NCBI GenBank assembly: GCA_020248405.1
Contig: JADCHQ010000007.1
Span: 1-64,000 of the forward strand
Direction: 5' to 3'
Source of the DNA: Rhodocyclaceae bacterium
Lineage (GTDB): Bacteria; Pseudomonadota; Gammaproteobacteria; Burkholderiales; Ga0077523
Length of the DNA: 64,000 bases
Shown here: piece by piece, positions 20,907-30,922 of the stretch
How the letters are laid out: each line of letters begins with the position of its first letter
Position numbering within the stretch: the first letter of the stretch is position 1
Made by a program: the position numbers and the translations under genes
The notes under the pieces: model-generated
Told to the model about the DNA's origin: nothing
What the model saw: the letters and a program-made list of their open reading frames with translations, nothing else
The model's database searches: none

Positions 20907-21686
20907 TCAGAAGGTGCCCGGGTAGGCGCCGCCGTCGATGAGGAAATTCATCCCCGTCACGAAGCCCGCCTGGGCGCTGCACAGATAGGCGCAGGCGTCG
21001 CCGAACTCGGCCGGGTCGCCGAAGCGACCGGCGGGGATCGGCTGCATGCGGTGGCGGTGCACTTCCTCCACGGGCTTGCCCGAAGCCTGGGCCATGGAGA
21101 CCGAGCGCGAATACAGCGTTTCGGTGTCGAACAGGCCGGGCAGCAGGTTGTTGATGGTGACGTTGCGGCCCACGGTCTTGCGAGACAGGCCGGCTACGAA
21201 GCCCGTGAGGCCGGTGCGGGCGCCATTGGAGAGCGCCAGGATGTCGATGGGAGACTTCACGGCCGCCGAGGTGATGTTGACGATGCGCCCGAAGCCGCGA
21301 TCGAGCATGCCGTCCACGGTGGCCTTGATGAGCTCGATGGGCGTGAGCATGTTGGCCCGCAGGGCGGCCAGCCAGACGGCCTCGTCGAACTGGCGAAAAT
21401 CACCCGACGGCGGGCCGCCGGCGTTGTTGACCAGGATGTCGGGCGAGGGACAGGCCGCGAGCGCCGCGGCGCGGCCCTCGGGAGTGGTGATGTCGGCCGC
21501 CACGGCGCGGACGGTACCGCGGTCCAGGGCGCTGATGTCCCGCGCGGCGGCGGCGAGCGCCTCCTGGCCGCGCGCCACGATGACCACGTTCACGCCTTCC
21601 CGGGCCAGCGACAGGGCGCATGCCCGCCCCAGGCCCTTGCTGCCCGCGCACACCAGCGCGCTTTTTCCCGCGATGCCCAGATCCAT
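20907..21686 (-). CDS. SDR-family oxidoreductase lacking the YxxxK pair
   Basis: The 259-residue protein has the short-chain dehydrogenase fold, with a glycine motif GSKGLG (residues 15-20), VNNAGG (86-91) and the catalytic-type Ser140 in NITSAA. The expected YxxxK is replaced by Ser153-Asn-Gly-Ala-Arg157 (LSNGARTG), so the usual Tyr and Lys of the proton relay are absent. The C-terminal DGGAYPGTF is typical. The ATG at 21686 is preferred because AGAGG lies 9 bases before it; an ATG at 21695 touches that site. It is the first gene of the transporter/dehalogenase operon. It may bind NAD(P) without normal carbonyl reduction. Confidence 0.82.
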   Translation of the reverse strand: MDLGIAGKSALVCAGSKGLGRACALSLAREGVNVVIVARGQEALAAAARDISALDRGTVRAVAADITTPEGRAAALAACPSPDILVNNAGGPPSGDFRQFDEAVWLAALRANMLTPIELIKATVDGMLDRGFGRIVNITSAAVKSPIDILALSNGARTGLTGFVAGLSRKTVGRNVTINNLLPGLFDTETLYSRSVSMAQASGKPVEEVHRHRMQPIPAGRFGDPAEFGDACAYLCSAQAGFVTGMNFLIDGGAYPGTF

Positions 21687-21770
21687 GGCTTGCATCCTCT
21701 CGAGGACGTTGACGGTGCAGCAGGCTAGGGGCCGGGCCGGGCGCAGGCAAGCAACTTATTCTGAGGTGCA

Positions 21771-21789
21771 GGGCAAGAATTCCTTGCCC
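21771..21789. promoter_or_regulatory. Palindrome between acyP and the SDR operon
   Basis: A perfect inverted repeat GGGCAAG-AATTC-CTTGCCC sits in the 110-base gap between the acylphosphatase stop and the SDR start. It has no T run after it in the minus direction, so it is a poor intrinsic terminator. Its symmetry and place about 85 bases before the SDR gene suit an operator, for instance for the LysR regulator encoded at the end of that operon. Which role applies cannot be decided from sequence. Confidence 0.45.
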
Positions 21790-21796
21790 CTGGGGA

Positions 21797-22078
21797 TCAG
21801 GCGGTGGGGAAGCGCGAGAAGCTCGGAAACTCGCCTTCTTCCTCGGCCACCTCCACGCGCAGCACGCGCGCCGCTGGCGGACCCTGTTGCGACCACGCGA
21901 TGATGGCCGCGAGCTGTGCCTCGGTGCCGCTGACCGCAGCTTCCACTGAGCCGTCGCGGCGGTTGCGCACCCAGCCGGTGATGCCCAGGTGGCGGGCCTG
22001 CGCCACCATGGCGTCGCGGAACCCCACCCCCTGCACGCGGCCGCGGATGGACAGGCGGCGCGCGGGCACCGGGCTCAC
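21797..22078 (-). CDS. acyP: Acylphosphatase
   Basis: The 93-residue enzyme hydrolyses acyl phosphates in the cytoplasm. The active-site loop [10 protein letters not shown] includes the catalytic Arg, and the catalytic Asn is in [12 protein letters not shown]. Length is typical for the family. Translation starts at a GTG that overlaps the metG stop codon (GTGA), so it is probably translated by re-initiation from the metG message. No signal peptide or extra domain is seen. Confidence 0.93.
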   Translation of the reverse strand: MSPVPARRLSIRGRVQGVGFRDAMVAQARHLGITGWVRNRRDGSVEAAVSGTEAQLAAIIAWSQQGPPAARVLRVEVAEEEGEFPSFSRFPTA

Positions 22079-24198
22079 TTCACGCGCATGCCCGGTTGGG
22101 CGCCGCTGTCCGCGTCCAGCAGGAACACGCCGCTGCCCTCGGCGCTGGCGGCCAGCACCATGCCCTGAGACTCGCCGAAGCGCATCTTGCGCGGCGCCAG
22201 GTTGGCCACCATGACCACCAGCCGTCCCTTGAGCGCTTCCGGGTCGTAGTGGGCCTTGATGCCGGCGAACACCTGGCGTTGCTCGCCGCCCAGGTCGAGG
22301 GTCAGCTTCACCAGCTTTTCCGCCCCTTCCACGTGCTGCGCGTCGGCTACCCGCGCCACGCGCAGGTCCACCTTCATGAAATCGTCGATGGAGATGGTGG
22401 GGGTCGTGGGGGCGGCCTCGGCGGCTGGCGCGGCAGCGGGCGGGTTGGTGCTTTGGTTCACGGCGTTCTCCTGGTGCTGCGCGTGGCGCTGCGGGGAATG
22501 AGATTCAGGCGCGGGCTTGAGGCTCTCGCGGTTGGCCTCCACCAGCGCCTCCACCTGCTTTGGGTCGATGCGGGCCATGAGGTGCTGATAGGCCTGGATG
22601 CGGTGTCCCTCGGGAAGGTCGGTGGCGGCGTCAGCCCAGGCGAGGGGCGGGACGCCGAGGAAGGCTTCCACACGGGCGGCCACCGCCGGCAGCACCGGCT
22701 TGAGGTACACCGTGAGCAGGCGGAACAGCGCGATGGCCTCGGTGCACACGGCGTGCAGGCGTGCCTCGGCGCCGGGCTGCTTCGCCAGTTCCCAGGGCTT
22801 TTCCAAGTCGACGAACTGGTTGGCGCGGTCCGCCAGCAACATCACCTCGCGCAGCGCCTTGGAGTACTCGCGGCCCTCAAACAGCATGGCGATGGCAGGA
22901 GCTGCCTCGCGCAGGGCGCGCAGCGTGTCGCTTTCAGGCGTGGCTGCAAGCCGGCCCCCAAAGCGCTTGGCGATGAAGCCCGCAGCTCGGCTGGCGATGT
23001 TCACGTACTTTCCCACCAGATCGCTGTTCACACGGCTGGTGAAGTCATCCAGGTTGAGGTCGATGTCCTCCATGCCGGCGCCGAGCTTGGCGGCGTAGTA
23101 GTAGCGCAGCCATTCGGGGTTGAGCCCGAGCTTCAGGTAGCTCTCCGCCGTGATGAATGTTCCGCGGCTCTTGGACATCTTCTCGCCGTTCACGGTCAGG
23201 AATCCGTGGGCGTACACCTTGCTGGGCGTGCGGTAGCCGGCGAACTGCAGCATGGCGGGCCAGAACAGCGCATGGAAGTAGAGGATGTCCTTGCCGATGA
23301 AGTGGACCATCTCCGTGCCTTCCGCCTGCGCCTTGCCGGCATCGGCAAAGGCGGCGAAATCCAAGCCCCGGGCTTGGGCGAGGTTGCGGAAGCTGCCCAA
23401 ATAGCCGACGGGGGCGTCCAGCCAGACGTAGAAGTACTTGCCCGGCGCCCCGGGGATCTCGAAACCGAAGTAGGGCGCGTCACGGGAGATATCCCAGTCG
23501 TTCAGGCCCTGGTCGAACCACTCGCGGATCTTGTTGCGTGCCTCGGGTTGCAGGCGATCGCCGTGCTGGGTCCACTGCTGGAGAAAGGCGCGGCAGCGCG
23601 GGTCTGACAAGGCGAAGAAGTAGTGCTCCGAGGCCTTGCGAACAGGCGCGGCCCCGGAAACGGTGGAGTAGGGGTTCTTCAGGTCGGTGGGCGCATACGT
23701 GGCGCCGCACACCTCGCAGGAATCGCCGTACTGGTCCTTGGCGCCGCACTTGGGGCATTCACCCTTGATGAAGCGGTCGGGAAGGAACAGCTGCTTCACC
23801 GGGTCGTAAAACTGCTCCACAGAGCGCGTGGTGATCAGCTTCGCGGCATCGCGGAGCGTCTCGTAGATGTGGTAGGCGATGGTGCGAGTGGCGTCGTCGT
23901 CGGTGGAGCCGTAGTGATCGAAGTCCACCAGGAAGCCGTCGAAGTCGCGCTTGTGCTCTCGCCACACACGCTCGATCAGCGCCTGGGGCGCGATGCCCTC
24001 CTTCTCGGCGCGCAGCATGATGGCGGTGCCGTGGGTGTCATCGGCGCACACGTAGTGCACCTCGTGGCTGCGCAGCTTCTGAAAGCGCACCCAGATGTCG
24101 GTCTGGATGTACTCCACCAGATGGCCGAAGTGGATCGAGCCGTTGGCGTAGGGCAGCGCCGAGGTGACCAGGATACGGCGGCGAACGGGGTCGGTCAT
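22075..24198 (-). CDS. metG: Methionyl-tRNA synthetase
   Basis: The 707-residue class I synthetase attaches methionine to its tRNA. The HIGH-type motif is [12 protein letters not shown] (residues 16-27) and the KMSKS motif is KMSKSRGT near residue 339. The Zn knuckle is seen in [19 protein letters not shown] variable linker rich in Ala, Pro and Thr leads to a C-terminal EMAP/ARC1-like tRNA-binding domain ([20 protein letters not shown] onward, about residues 600-707), as in E. coli-type dimeric enzymes. The ATG at 24198 was chosen since [15 protein letters not shown] follows immediately. It is divergent from apbC. Confidence 0.97.
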   Translation of the reverse strand: MTDPVRRRILVTSALPYANGSIHFGHLVEYIQTDIWVRFQKLRSHEVHYVCADDTHGTAIMLRAEKEGIAPQALIERVWREHKRDFDGFLVDFDHYGSTDDDATRTIAYHIYETLRDAAKLITTRSVEQFYDPVKQLFLPDRFIKGECPKCGAKDQYGDSCEVCGATYAPTDLKNPYSTVSGAAPVRKASEHYFFALSDPRCRAFLQQWTQHGDRLQPEARNKIREWFDQGLNDWDISRDAPYFGFEIPGAPGKYFYVWLDAPVGYLGSFRNLAQARGLDFAAFADAGKAQAEGTEMVHFIGKDILYFHALFWPAMLQFAGYRTPSKVYAHGFLTVNGEKMSKSRGTFITAESYLKLGLNPEWLRYYYAAKLGAGMEDIDLNLDDFTSRVNSDLVGKYVNIASRAAGFIAKRFGGRLAATPESDTLRALREAAPAIAMLFEGREYSKALREVMLLADRANQFVDLEKPWELAKQPGAEARLHAVCTEAIALFRLLTVYLKPVLPAVAARVEAFLGVPPLAWADAATDLPEGHRIQAYQHLMARIDPKQVEALVEANRESLKPAPESHSPQRHAQHQENAVNQSTNPPAAAPAAEAAPTTPTISIDDFMKVDLRVARVADAQHVEGAEKLVKLTLDLGGEQRQVFAGIKAHYDPEALKGRLVVMVANLAPRKMRFGESQGMVLAASAEGSGVFLLDADSGAQPGMRVK

Positions 24199-24302
24199 GG
24201 GCGGACGAAGCAGTGGCGGTGGGGTGCTCGAGAGTCGCGAATTGTAGCGGCGGGGCGTGTACAATGCGCGCCCTTTTCCCGACCCATCGCGGAGTCACTG
24301 GC

Positions 24303-25391
24303 ATGGCGGTCTTGCGCGCGCAGGTTGAAGATCGGCTGCGCGAAATCATCGATCCCTGGACCGGACAGGACTACCTGTCGGGCGGCGGGTTGCGCGAGCT
24401 CCGCGTCGATTGCGAAGGCGTGGCGGTGGACGTGGTGCTCGGGTATCCGGCGGCGAGCATCCTGGAAACCGTGCGCCGGCAGATCGGCGAGGCCGTCCGC
24501 GCCGTAGCCGGTGGCCTGGCCGTCTCGGTGAACGTGTCCGTGAACATCGCGGCCCCGGCCTCGGCAAAGGGCAACCGCATCCCCGGCGTGAAGAACATTG
24601 TTGCCGTGGCGTCGGGGAAAGGCGGCGTGGGCAAGTCCACGGTGGCCGTGAACCTGGCCCTGGCGCTGGCCGCCGAGGGCGCCCGGGTGGGGATTCTTGA
24701 CGCCGACATCTACGGCCCTTCCCAGCCCACTATGCTGGGTCTGCAGGGCAGCAAGCCCGTCAGCCCCGACGGCAAGTCCATCGAGCCCATGGAGGCCCAT
24801 GGCGTACAGGCCATGTCCATCGGTTTCCTCGTGGATGTGGAGCAGCCCATGGTCTGGCGAGGGCCCATGGCCACCGGGGCGTTGGAGCAACTGCTGCGCG
24901 ACACCCGCTGGCGCGACCTGGACTACCTGGTGGTGGACATGCCCCCGGGCACTGGCGACATCCAGCTGACGCTCGCCCAGAAGGTGCCGGTGACCGGTGC
25001 GGTGATCGTCACCACGCCCCAGGACATCGCCCTCATCGACGCGCGCAAGGGGCTCAGGATGTTCGAGAAGGTCTCCGTGCCCATCCTGGGCGTCGTGGAA
25101 AACATGGGCCTTCACGTGTGCTCGAACTGCGGTCATGAGGAGCACATCTTCGGATCCGGCGGGGGCGAGGCCATGGCGCAGGATTACGGCGTACCGCTGC
25201 TGGGCACGCTGCCGCTGGATTTGAAGATCCGGCTGCAGGCCGATTCGGGAAAGCCCACGGTGGCGGCAGAGCCCGACGGTTCCGTGGCGCACATCTACCG
25301 CGTCATTGCCCGGCGTGCCGCGGCGGGCATGGCGCGGCTCGCAGCCGCCGGTACCGGCGCCATGCCGCGCATCGCCATCCAGAACACCTGA
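24303..25391 (+). CDS. apbC: Mrp/ApbC-type iron-sulfur cluster carrier ATPase
   Basis: The 362-residue protein has an N-terminal MIP18-like (DUF59) domain (residues 1-80) and a C-terminal P-loop ATPase with the deviant Walker [10 protein letters not shown] (105-113), [10 protein letters not shown] and DMPPGTGD. The cluster-bridging motif is [12 protein letters not shown], giving a CxxC. Such proteins hold and transfer Fe-S clusters to apoproteins. The ATG at 24303 is favoured because the [13 protein letters not shown] helix starts the domain. A -10-like TACAAT lies at 24260-24265. It is followed by dcd after 13 bases. Confidence 0.93.
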   Translation: MAVLRAQVEDRLREIIDPWTGQDYLSGGGLRELRVDCEGVAVDVVLGYPAASILETVRRQIGEAVRAVAGGLAVSVNVSVNIAAPASAKGNRIPGVKNIVAVASGKGGVGKSTVAVNLALALAAEGARVGILDADIYGPSQPTMLGLQGSKPVSPDGKSIEPMEAHGVQAMSIGFLVDVEQPMVWRGPMATGALEQLLRDTRWRDLDYLVVDMPPGTGDIQLTLAQKVPVTGAVIVTTPQDIALIDARKGLRMFEKVSVPILGVVENMGLHVCSNCGHEEHIFGSGGGEAMAQDYGVPLLGTLPLDLKIRLQADSGKPTVAAEPDGSVAHIYRVIARRAAAGMARLAAAGTGAMPRIAIQNT

Positions 25392-25404
25392 GGGCCGAGG
25401 CGCC

Positions 25405-25977
25405 ATGAGCATCAAGAGCGACCGCTGGATCCGGCGCATGGCCGAGCAGCACCGCATGATCGAGCCCTTCGAGCCGCGCCAGGTGAAGGAGGCCGGCGGC
25501 AGCCGCATCGTGTCCTACGGCACCTCAAGCTATGGCTACGATGTGCGCTGCTCCGACGAATTCAAGCTGTTCACCGACATCAACACCACCATCGTGGACC
25601 CCAAGGCCTTCGACCCGAAGTCCTTCGTGGACTTCAAGGGCCCTTACTGCATCATTCCGCCCAACTCGTTCGCCCTGGCGCGCACCGTGGAATACTTCCG
25701 CATCCCGCGCAACGTGCTGGTGGTGTGCCTGGGCAAGAGCACCTATGCGCGTTGCGGAATCATCGTCAACGTCACGCCGCTGGAGCCCGAATGGGAAGGC
25801 CACGTGACGCTGGAGTTCTCCAACACCACGCCGCTGCCCGCCCGCATCTACGCCAACGAGGGCGTGGCCCAGGTGCTGTTCCTGGAATCCGACCCCGACG
25901 ACGTCTGCGAGACCTCCTACCGCGACCGGGGCGGGAAGTACCAGGGCCAGAGCGGCGTCACCCTTCCGAAAATCTAG
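25405..25977 (+). CDS. dcd: dCTP deaminase
   Basis: The 190-residue enzyme deaminates dCTP to dUTP, feeding thymidylate synthesis by ThyA further along the window. Family signatures include [17 protein letters not shown] near residue 38, [13 protein letters not shown] and the active-site block [20 protein letters not shown] followed by [13 protein letters not shown]. Its length is close to the E. coli enzyme (193). The ATG is 13 bases after apbC with GAGG upstream, so the two genes are likely cotranscribed. Confidence 0.95.
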   Translation: MSIKSDRWIRRMAEQHRMIEPFEPRQVKEAGGSRIVSYGTSSYGYDVRCSDEFKLFTDINTTIVDPKAFDPKSFVDFKGPYCIIPPNSFALARTVEYFRIPRNVLVVCLGKSTYARCGIIVNVTPLEPEWEGHVTLEFSNTTPLPARIYANEGVAQVLFLESDPDDVCETSYRDRGGKYQGQSGVTLPKI

Positions 25978-26020
25978 CTGCCGCCGCCGGCACAGCCGAC
26001 GCGACTGGGAGAACGACGCC

Positions 26021-28261
26021 ATGAGATTCCGCTTTCCCGTCGTCATCATCGACGAGGACTTCCGTTCCGAGAACGCCTCCGGGCTGGGTGTGCGCGCGCT
26101 GGCCAAGGCCATCGAGGAAGAGGGTATCGAGGTGCTGGGCGTCACCAGCTACGGCGACCTGTCCTCCTTCGCGCAGCAGCAGTCGCGTGCCTCGGCCTTC
26201 ATCCTGTCCATCGACGACGAGCAGTTCTCCTCGCCGGAAGACACCGACAAGGCCATCTCCGAGTTGCGCGCCTTCGTGGCGGAGATTCGCTTCCGCAACG
26301 TGGACATCCCGATATTCCTGTACGGCGAGACGCGCACCTCGCGGCATATCCCCAACGACGTGTTGCGCGAGCTGCACGGCTTCATCCACATGTTCGAGGA
26401 CACGCCGGAATTCATCGCGCGCTACGTGGCGCGGGAAGCGCGCGCCTACCTCGAGTCGCTGCCGCCGCCGTTTTTCCGCGCCCTGACCCACTATGCGGCG
26501 GACGGTTCCTACTCCTGGCACTGCCCCGGGCACTCTGGCGGGGTGGCCTTCCTGAAAAGCCCGGTGGGGCAGATGTTCCACCAGTTCTTCGGCGAAAACC
26601 TGTTGCGGGCCGACGTGTGCAACTCGGTGGACGAGCTGGGCGCGCTGCTGGACCACACCGGGCCGGTGGCGGCTTCAGAGCGCAACGCCGCGCGCATCTG
26701 CCACGCCGACCACCTGTTCTTCGTCACCAACGGCACCTCCACGTCCAACAAGATCGTGTGGCACTCCTGCGTGGCGCCGGGCGACGTGGTGCTGGTGGAC
26801 CGCAACTGCCACAAGTCTATCCTGCACGCCATCACCATGACCGGCGCCATCCCGGTATTTCTGATGCCCACGCGCAATCACTACGGCATCATCGGGCCCA
26901 TCCCGCTGGAGGAATTTTCCGAGGAATCCGTTCGCCGCAAGATCGAAGCCAACCCCTTTGTGCGCGGCGAGAACAAGAAGCCGCGCATCCTCACCCTTAC
27001 CCAGAGCACCTACGACGGGGTGGTCTACAACGTGGAAACCCTCAAGCAGCGGCTCGATGGCCGGGTGGACACGTTGCTGTTCGACGAGGCCTGGCTGCCG
27101 CACGCGGCTTTCCACGATTTCTACGGCGACTACCATGCCATTGGCGCCGACCGGCCGCGCTGCCGCGAGTCGATGATCTTCTCCACCCAGTCCACCCACA
27201 AGTTGCTGGCCGGCCTGTCGCAGGCCTCGCAGATCCTGGTGCAGGATTCAGACATGCGGGCGCTGGACCGCGACATGTTCAACGAAGCCTATCTCATGCA
27301 CACCTCCACCTCGCCTCAGTACGCCATCATCGCTTCCTGCGATGTGGCGGCGGCCATGATGGAGCCGCCCGGGGGCACGGCGCTGGTGGAGGAGTCGATC
27401 CTGGAGGCGCTCGATTTCCGCCGTGCCATGCGCAAGGTGGACGAGGAATACGGCGAGGCGTGGTGGTTCAAGGTGTGGGGCCCGGACTACCTTGCCAGCG
27501 AGGGCATCGGCGAGCGAGAGGACTGGGTGCTGCGCTCGGGCGATCGCTGGCATGGCTTCGGCGATCTCGCCGAGGGCTTCAACATGCTCGATCCCATCAA
27601 GGCAACGGTCATCACGCCGGGCCTGGCCGTGGATGGCGCCTTCACCGAGCCCGGCATTCCCGCCGCCATCGTCACCAAGTACCTCTCAGAGCACGGCATC
27701 ATCGTGGAGAAGACGGGCCTGTACTCGTTCTTCATCATGTTCACCATCGGCATCACCAAGGGTCGCTGGAACTCCCTGCTGACCGAGTTGCAGCAGTTCA
27801 AGGACGACTTCGATCGCAACCAGCCCCTGTGGCGCGTGCTGCCGGAATTCGTCCAGCGCCATCCGCGCTACGAGCGCGTTGGCCTTCGAGACCTGTGCAC
27901 CAGCATCCACGACGTGTACCGCCGCAACGACGTGGCCCGCCTCACCACCGAGATGTACCTCTCCAGCATGGAGCCGGCCATGAAGCCGGCCGATGCTTTT
28001 GCCCGGATGGCCCACCGCGAGATCGAGCGTGTGGCCGTGGACCAGCTGGAGGGACGGGCGACGGCGGTGTTGCTCACGCCCTATCCGCCCGGCATCCCGC
28101 TGCTCATCCCCGGCGAGCGTTTCAACACCACCATCGTGCGCTACCTGCAGTTTGCCCGCGAGTTCAACAGCACCTTCCCTGGCTTCGAGACCGAAATCCA
28201 TGGCCTCGTGGATGAAGTGGTGGATGGGGAGTTGCGCTACTTCGTGGACTGCGTGCGATAG
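26021..28261 (+). CDS. Arginine/lysine/ornithine decarboxylase (fold III, PLP)
   Basis: The 746-residue protein is a full-length basic amino acid decarboxylase of the AdiA/LdcC/SpeC type. It has a receiver-like wing domain (residues 1-130), then a PLP domain with WHCPGHSGG (167-174), NGTSTSNK and the PLP lysine Lys394 in STHKLLAGLSQ, and a C-terminal domain with PPGIPLLIPGE. The reaction is decarboxylation of Arg, Orn or Lys to agmatine, putrescine or cadaverine; the sequence does not let me choose. Only 43 bases follow dcd. A biosynthetic polyamine role is plausible because no antiporter gene is adjacent. Confidence 0.9.
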   Translation: MRFRFPVVIIDEDFRSENASGLGVRALAKAIEEEGIEVLGVTSYGDLSSFAQQQSRASAFILSIDDEQFSSPEDTDKAISELRAFVAEIRFRNVDIPIFLYGETRTSRHIPNDVLRELHGFIHMFEDTPEFIARYVAREARAYLESLPPPFFRALTHYAADGSYSWHCPGHSGGVAFLKSPVGQMFHQFFGENLLRADVCNSVDELGALLDHTGPVAASERNAARICHADHLFFVTNGTSTSNKIVWHSCVAPGDVVLVDRNCHKSILHAITMTGAIPVFLMPTRNHYGIIGPIPLEEFSEESVRRKIEANPFVRGENKKPRILTLTQSTYDGVVYNVETLKQRLDGRVDTLLFDEAWLPHAAFHDFYGDYHAIGADRPRCRESMIFSTQSTHKLLAGLSQASQILVQDSDMRALDRDMFNEAYLMHTSTSPQYAIIASCDVAAAMMEPPGGTALVEESILEALDFRRAMRKVDEEYGEAWWFKVWGPDYLASEGIGEREDWVLRSGDRWHGFGDLAEGFNMLDPIKATVITPGLAVDGAFTEPGIPAAIVTKYLSEHGIIVEKTGLYSFFIMFTIGITKGRWNSLLTELQQFKDDFDRNQPLWRVLPEFVQRHPRYERVGLRDLCTSIHDVYRRNDVARLTTEMYLSSMEPAMKPADAFARMAHREIERVAVDQLEGRATAVLLTPYPPGIPLLIPGERFNTTIVRYLQFAREFNSTFPGFETEIHGLVDEVVDGELRYFVDCVR

Positions 28262-28292
28262 CCCGCCTGCGCGATGCCCCGGCCGCGCGGAT

Positions 28293-28790
28293 TCAGCCGC
28301 AGCGCTCGTACACCACGAAGTCGTAGCGCAGTCCGCCGGGTGCGGTATGCGATTCGCGTTGGGTCTGGGTCCAGTGCGCAGGATCGAAGGGCGGAAAGTG
28401 GGCGTCGCCCTCCACCGACTGGTGCAGCTCCGTGAGGTGCAGGCGGTGGGCGAGCGGTAGGGCGGCCGCGTACAGCTCGCCGCCGCCGATCACAAACACC
28501 TCCGGCGCGCCAGCCACCGCCGCAAGGGCGCCGTTCAGGTCGGCGAACACTTCGGCGCCAGCGGCCTGGTAGCCGGCCTGCCGCGTGATGACCACGTTGC
28601 GCCGTCCTGGCAGCGGCCGGCCGATGGATTCCCAGGTTCGCCGTCCCATGATCACGGGGTGGCCCATGGTGATAGCCTTGAAGCGACGTAGGTCATCTGG
28701 CAGGTGCCAGGGCAGCGTGCCCTGGCGCCCGATGACCCGGTTGCTGGCCAGGGCGGCGATCAGGCTGATGCGCGCGGGGCCGCTGCTCAC
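28293..28790 (-). CDS. folA: Dihydrofolate reductase
   Basis: The 165-residue enzyme reduces dihydrofolate with NADPH, regenerating the cofactor used by ThyA. Signatures are [20 protein letters not shown] at residues 9-28, [10 protein letters not shown] with the catalytic acid, [15 protein letters not shown] and [10 protein letters not shown]. The start is set at a GTG overlapping the thyA stop (GTGA), since no ATG lies near the homology start; translational coupling to thyA is likely. It converges on the decarboxylase gene. Confidence 0.93.
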   Translation of the reverse strand: MSSGPARISLIAALASNRVIGRQGTLPWHLPDDLRRFKAITMGHPVIMGRRTWESIGRPLPGRRNVVITRQAGYQAAGAEVFADLNGALAAVAGAPEVFVIGGGELYAAALPLAHRLHLTELHQSVEGDAHFPPFDPAHWTQTQRESHTAPGGLRYDFVVYERCG

Positions 28791-29581
28791 ACCGCCACCG
28801 GTGCCTTGATGTGCGGATGGGGGTCGTAGCCCACCAGCGTGAAGTCTTCGTAGCGAAAGCCGAACAGGTCCGTCACCGCGGGATTGATGTGCATCCGTGG
28901 CAGCGGCCGCGGGGTGCGGGCGAGCTGCTCGCGGGCCTGGTCGAGGTGATTCAGGTACAGGTGCGCATCGCCGAAAGTGTGCACGAACTCGCCGGGACGC
29001 AGATCGCACACCTGCGCCACCATCAACGTGAGCAGCGCATAGGAGGCGATGTTGAAAGGCACGCCCAGGAACACGTCGGCGCTGCGCTGGTATAGCTGGC
29101 ACGACAACCGGCCATCGGCCACGTAGAACTGGAACAGTGCGTGGCAGGGCGCCAGGGCCATGCGAGGAATGTCGACGGGGTTCCACGCGCTGACCAGCAG
29201 CCGGCGCGAGTCGGGGTTGCGGCGTAGCTCCTGCACCAGTTGGGCCATCTGATCCACATGACCGCCCTGCGGGGTGGGCCATGAGCGCCACTGGTGGCCA
29301 TACACGGGGCCCAGATCGCCGTTGGCGTCGGCCCACTCGTCCCAGATGCTGACGCCGTGCTCGCGTAGGTAGGCCACGTTGGTGTCGCCCCTCAGAAACC
29401 ACAACAGCTCGTGGACGATGGACTTCAGGTGCAGTTTCTTGGTGGTGACCAGGGGAAACCCCTGGGCCAGATCGAAGCGCAACTGGGCGCCGAAGATGCT
29501 GAGGGTGCCCGTGCCGGTGCGGTCGGTCTTGCGCGCGCCGCTGTCGAGGATGCGGCGCATCAGGTCGTGGTATTGCTCCAT
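28787..29581 (-). CDS. thyA: Thymidylate synthase
   Basis: The 264-residue enzyme methylates dUMP to dTMP using methylenetetrahydrofolate. It is the same length as the E. coli protein, and the nucleophile falls at the identical position, Cys146 in [24 protein letters not shown] near residue 21 and [17 protein letters not shown] are typical. The ATG at 29581 is chosen to match family length. It overlaps folA by 4 bases and is divergent from aroC. A TAGAAT that could serve as its -10 lies at 29618-29613 on the minus strand. Confidence 0.97.
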   Translation of the reverse strand: MEQYHDLMRRILDSGARKTDRTGTGTLSIFGAQLRFDLAQGFPLVTTKKLHLKSIVHELLWFLRGDTNVAYLREHGVSIWDEWADANGDLGPVYGHQWRSWPTPQGGHVDQMAQLVQELRRNPDSRRLLVSAWNPVDIPRMALAPCHALFQFYVADGRLSCQLYQRSADVFLGVPFNIASYALLTLMVAQVCDLRPGEFVHTFGDAHLYLNHLDQAREQLARTPRPLPRMHINPAVTDLFGFRYEDFTLVGYDPHPHIKAPVAV

Positions 29582-29703
29582 GGCGGGCGTGCTCGGGACG
29601 GGGATTACCCGGATTCTATGCGCTGTGACGGGCCCCGCCGGGCGCCCTCCCGGCCGCGGCGAGCGTGCTAGCATCAATGACCGTCGTTCAAGGATTCCAA
29701 CCG

Positions 29704-30867
29704 ATGTCCGGCAACACCTTCGGGCGTTTGTTCTGCGTCACCTCCTTCGGTGAAAGCCACGGCCTCGCGATCGGCTGCGTGGTGGATGGCTGCCCGCCCG
29801 GCATGGAACTGTCGGAAGACGACATTCAGCCCGAGCTGGACCGGCGCAAGCCCGGCACGTCGCGCTTTGTCACCCAGCGCAAGGAAAGCGACACCGTGGA
29901 GATTCTGTCCGGGGTGTTCGAAGGCCGCACCACCGGAACTCCGATTGCCATGCTGATCCGCAACACCGACCAGCGCAGCCAGGATTACGGCAACATCGTG
30001 GAGTCTTTCCGGCCCGGGCACGCCGACTACACCTACTGGCAGAAGTACGGCATCCGCGACCATCGCGGCGGGGGCCGCCAGTCGGCCCGGGAAACCGCCG
30101 TGCGCGTGGCGGCGGGCGCGGTAGCGAAGAAGTGGCTGCGTAGCCGTCATGGCGTGGAGGTGAAGGGTTGCCTGTCGCAACTCGGGCCGATTCCCCTTGC
30201 AGTGCGCGATTGGTCGGCGGTGCATGCCAATCCGTTTTTCAGCGCCGATCCCGCGGCGGTTCCTGCGATCGAGGAGTTCATGGATGCGCTGCGCAAGTCC
30301 GGCGACTCGGCGGGGGCGCGCGTGACCGTGGTGGCCACGGGTGTGCCGCCGGGCTGGGGCGAGCCGGTGGACGACAAGCTCGATGCCGACATCGCCTACG
30401 CCATGATGGGCATCAACGCCGTCAAAGGCGTGGAGATTGGCGCGGGCTTTGCGGCCGTTGCGCAGAAGGGCACGGAGCACGGCGACGAAATGACGCCCGA
30501 GGGTTTCCTGTCCAACAATGCCGGCGGCATCCTCGGTGGCATCTCCACCGGTCAGGAAATCGTGGTGCACGTGGCCATCAAGCCCACCTCGAGCATCCGG
30601 TTGGCGCGCCGTTCCATCGACAAGGCCGGCAATCCCGTGACCGTGGAGACCTTCGGGCGCCACGATCCCTGCGTGGGCATTCGCGCCACGCCCATTGCCG
30701 AGGCCATGCTGGCCTGCGTGCTCATGGACCACGCGCTTCGCCACCGGGCCCAGAACGCCGACGTGACGGTGTCCACGCCGCGCATTGCCGCCCAGGCGCC
30801 CGATGGCGCCCGCGCACGCTTTCCGCTGCAGCCGAGCCGGGCTTCCACCGATCCCCACGAGAGCTGA
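29704..30867 (+). CDS. aroC: Chorismate synthase
   Basis: The 387-residue FMN enzyme converts 5-enolpyruvylshikimate-3-phosphate to chorismate, the precursor for the tryptophan genes in this window. Visible signatures are [40 protein letters not shown] and [11 protein letters not shown], and later [19 protein letters not shown]. The ATG at 29704 gives the family-typical N-terminus. A TAGCAT at 29669-29674 could act as a -10. It is divergent from thyA, and 55 bases separate it from the next gene. Confidence 0.96.
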   Translation: MSGNTFGRLFCVTSFGESHGLAIGCVVDGCPPGMELSEDDIQPELDRRKPGTSRFVTQRKESDTVEILSGVFEGRTTGTPIAMLIRNTDQRSQDYGNIVESFRPGHADYTYWQKYGIRDHRGGGRQSARETAVRVAAGAVAKKWLRSRHGVEVKGCLSQLGPIPLAVRDWSAVHANPFFSADPAAVPAIEEFMDALRKSGDSAGARVTVVATGVPPGWGEPVDDKLDADIAYAMMGINAVKGVEIGAGFAAVAQKGTEHGDEMTPEGFLSNNAGGILGGISTGQEIVVHVAIKPTSSIRLARRSIDKAGNPVTVETFGRHDPCVGIRATPIAEAMLACVLMDHALRHRAQNADVTVSTPRIAAQAPDGARARFPLQPSRASTDPHES

Positions 30868-30922
30868 CCGGTCCGTGGTGTCTTTCCCGCGGCGACGCTG
30901 CTCCCGCATGCCTCGCTGACCC

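Noticed and set aside
22096-23607. Plus-strand frame of about 500 codons opposite metG
   Set aside because: metG has all its motifs on the minus strand; the opposite frame has no recognisable feature.
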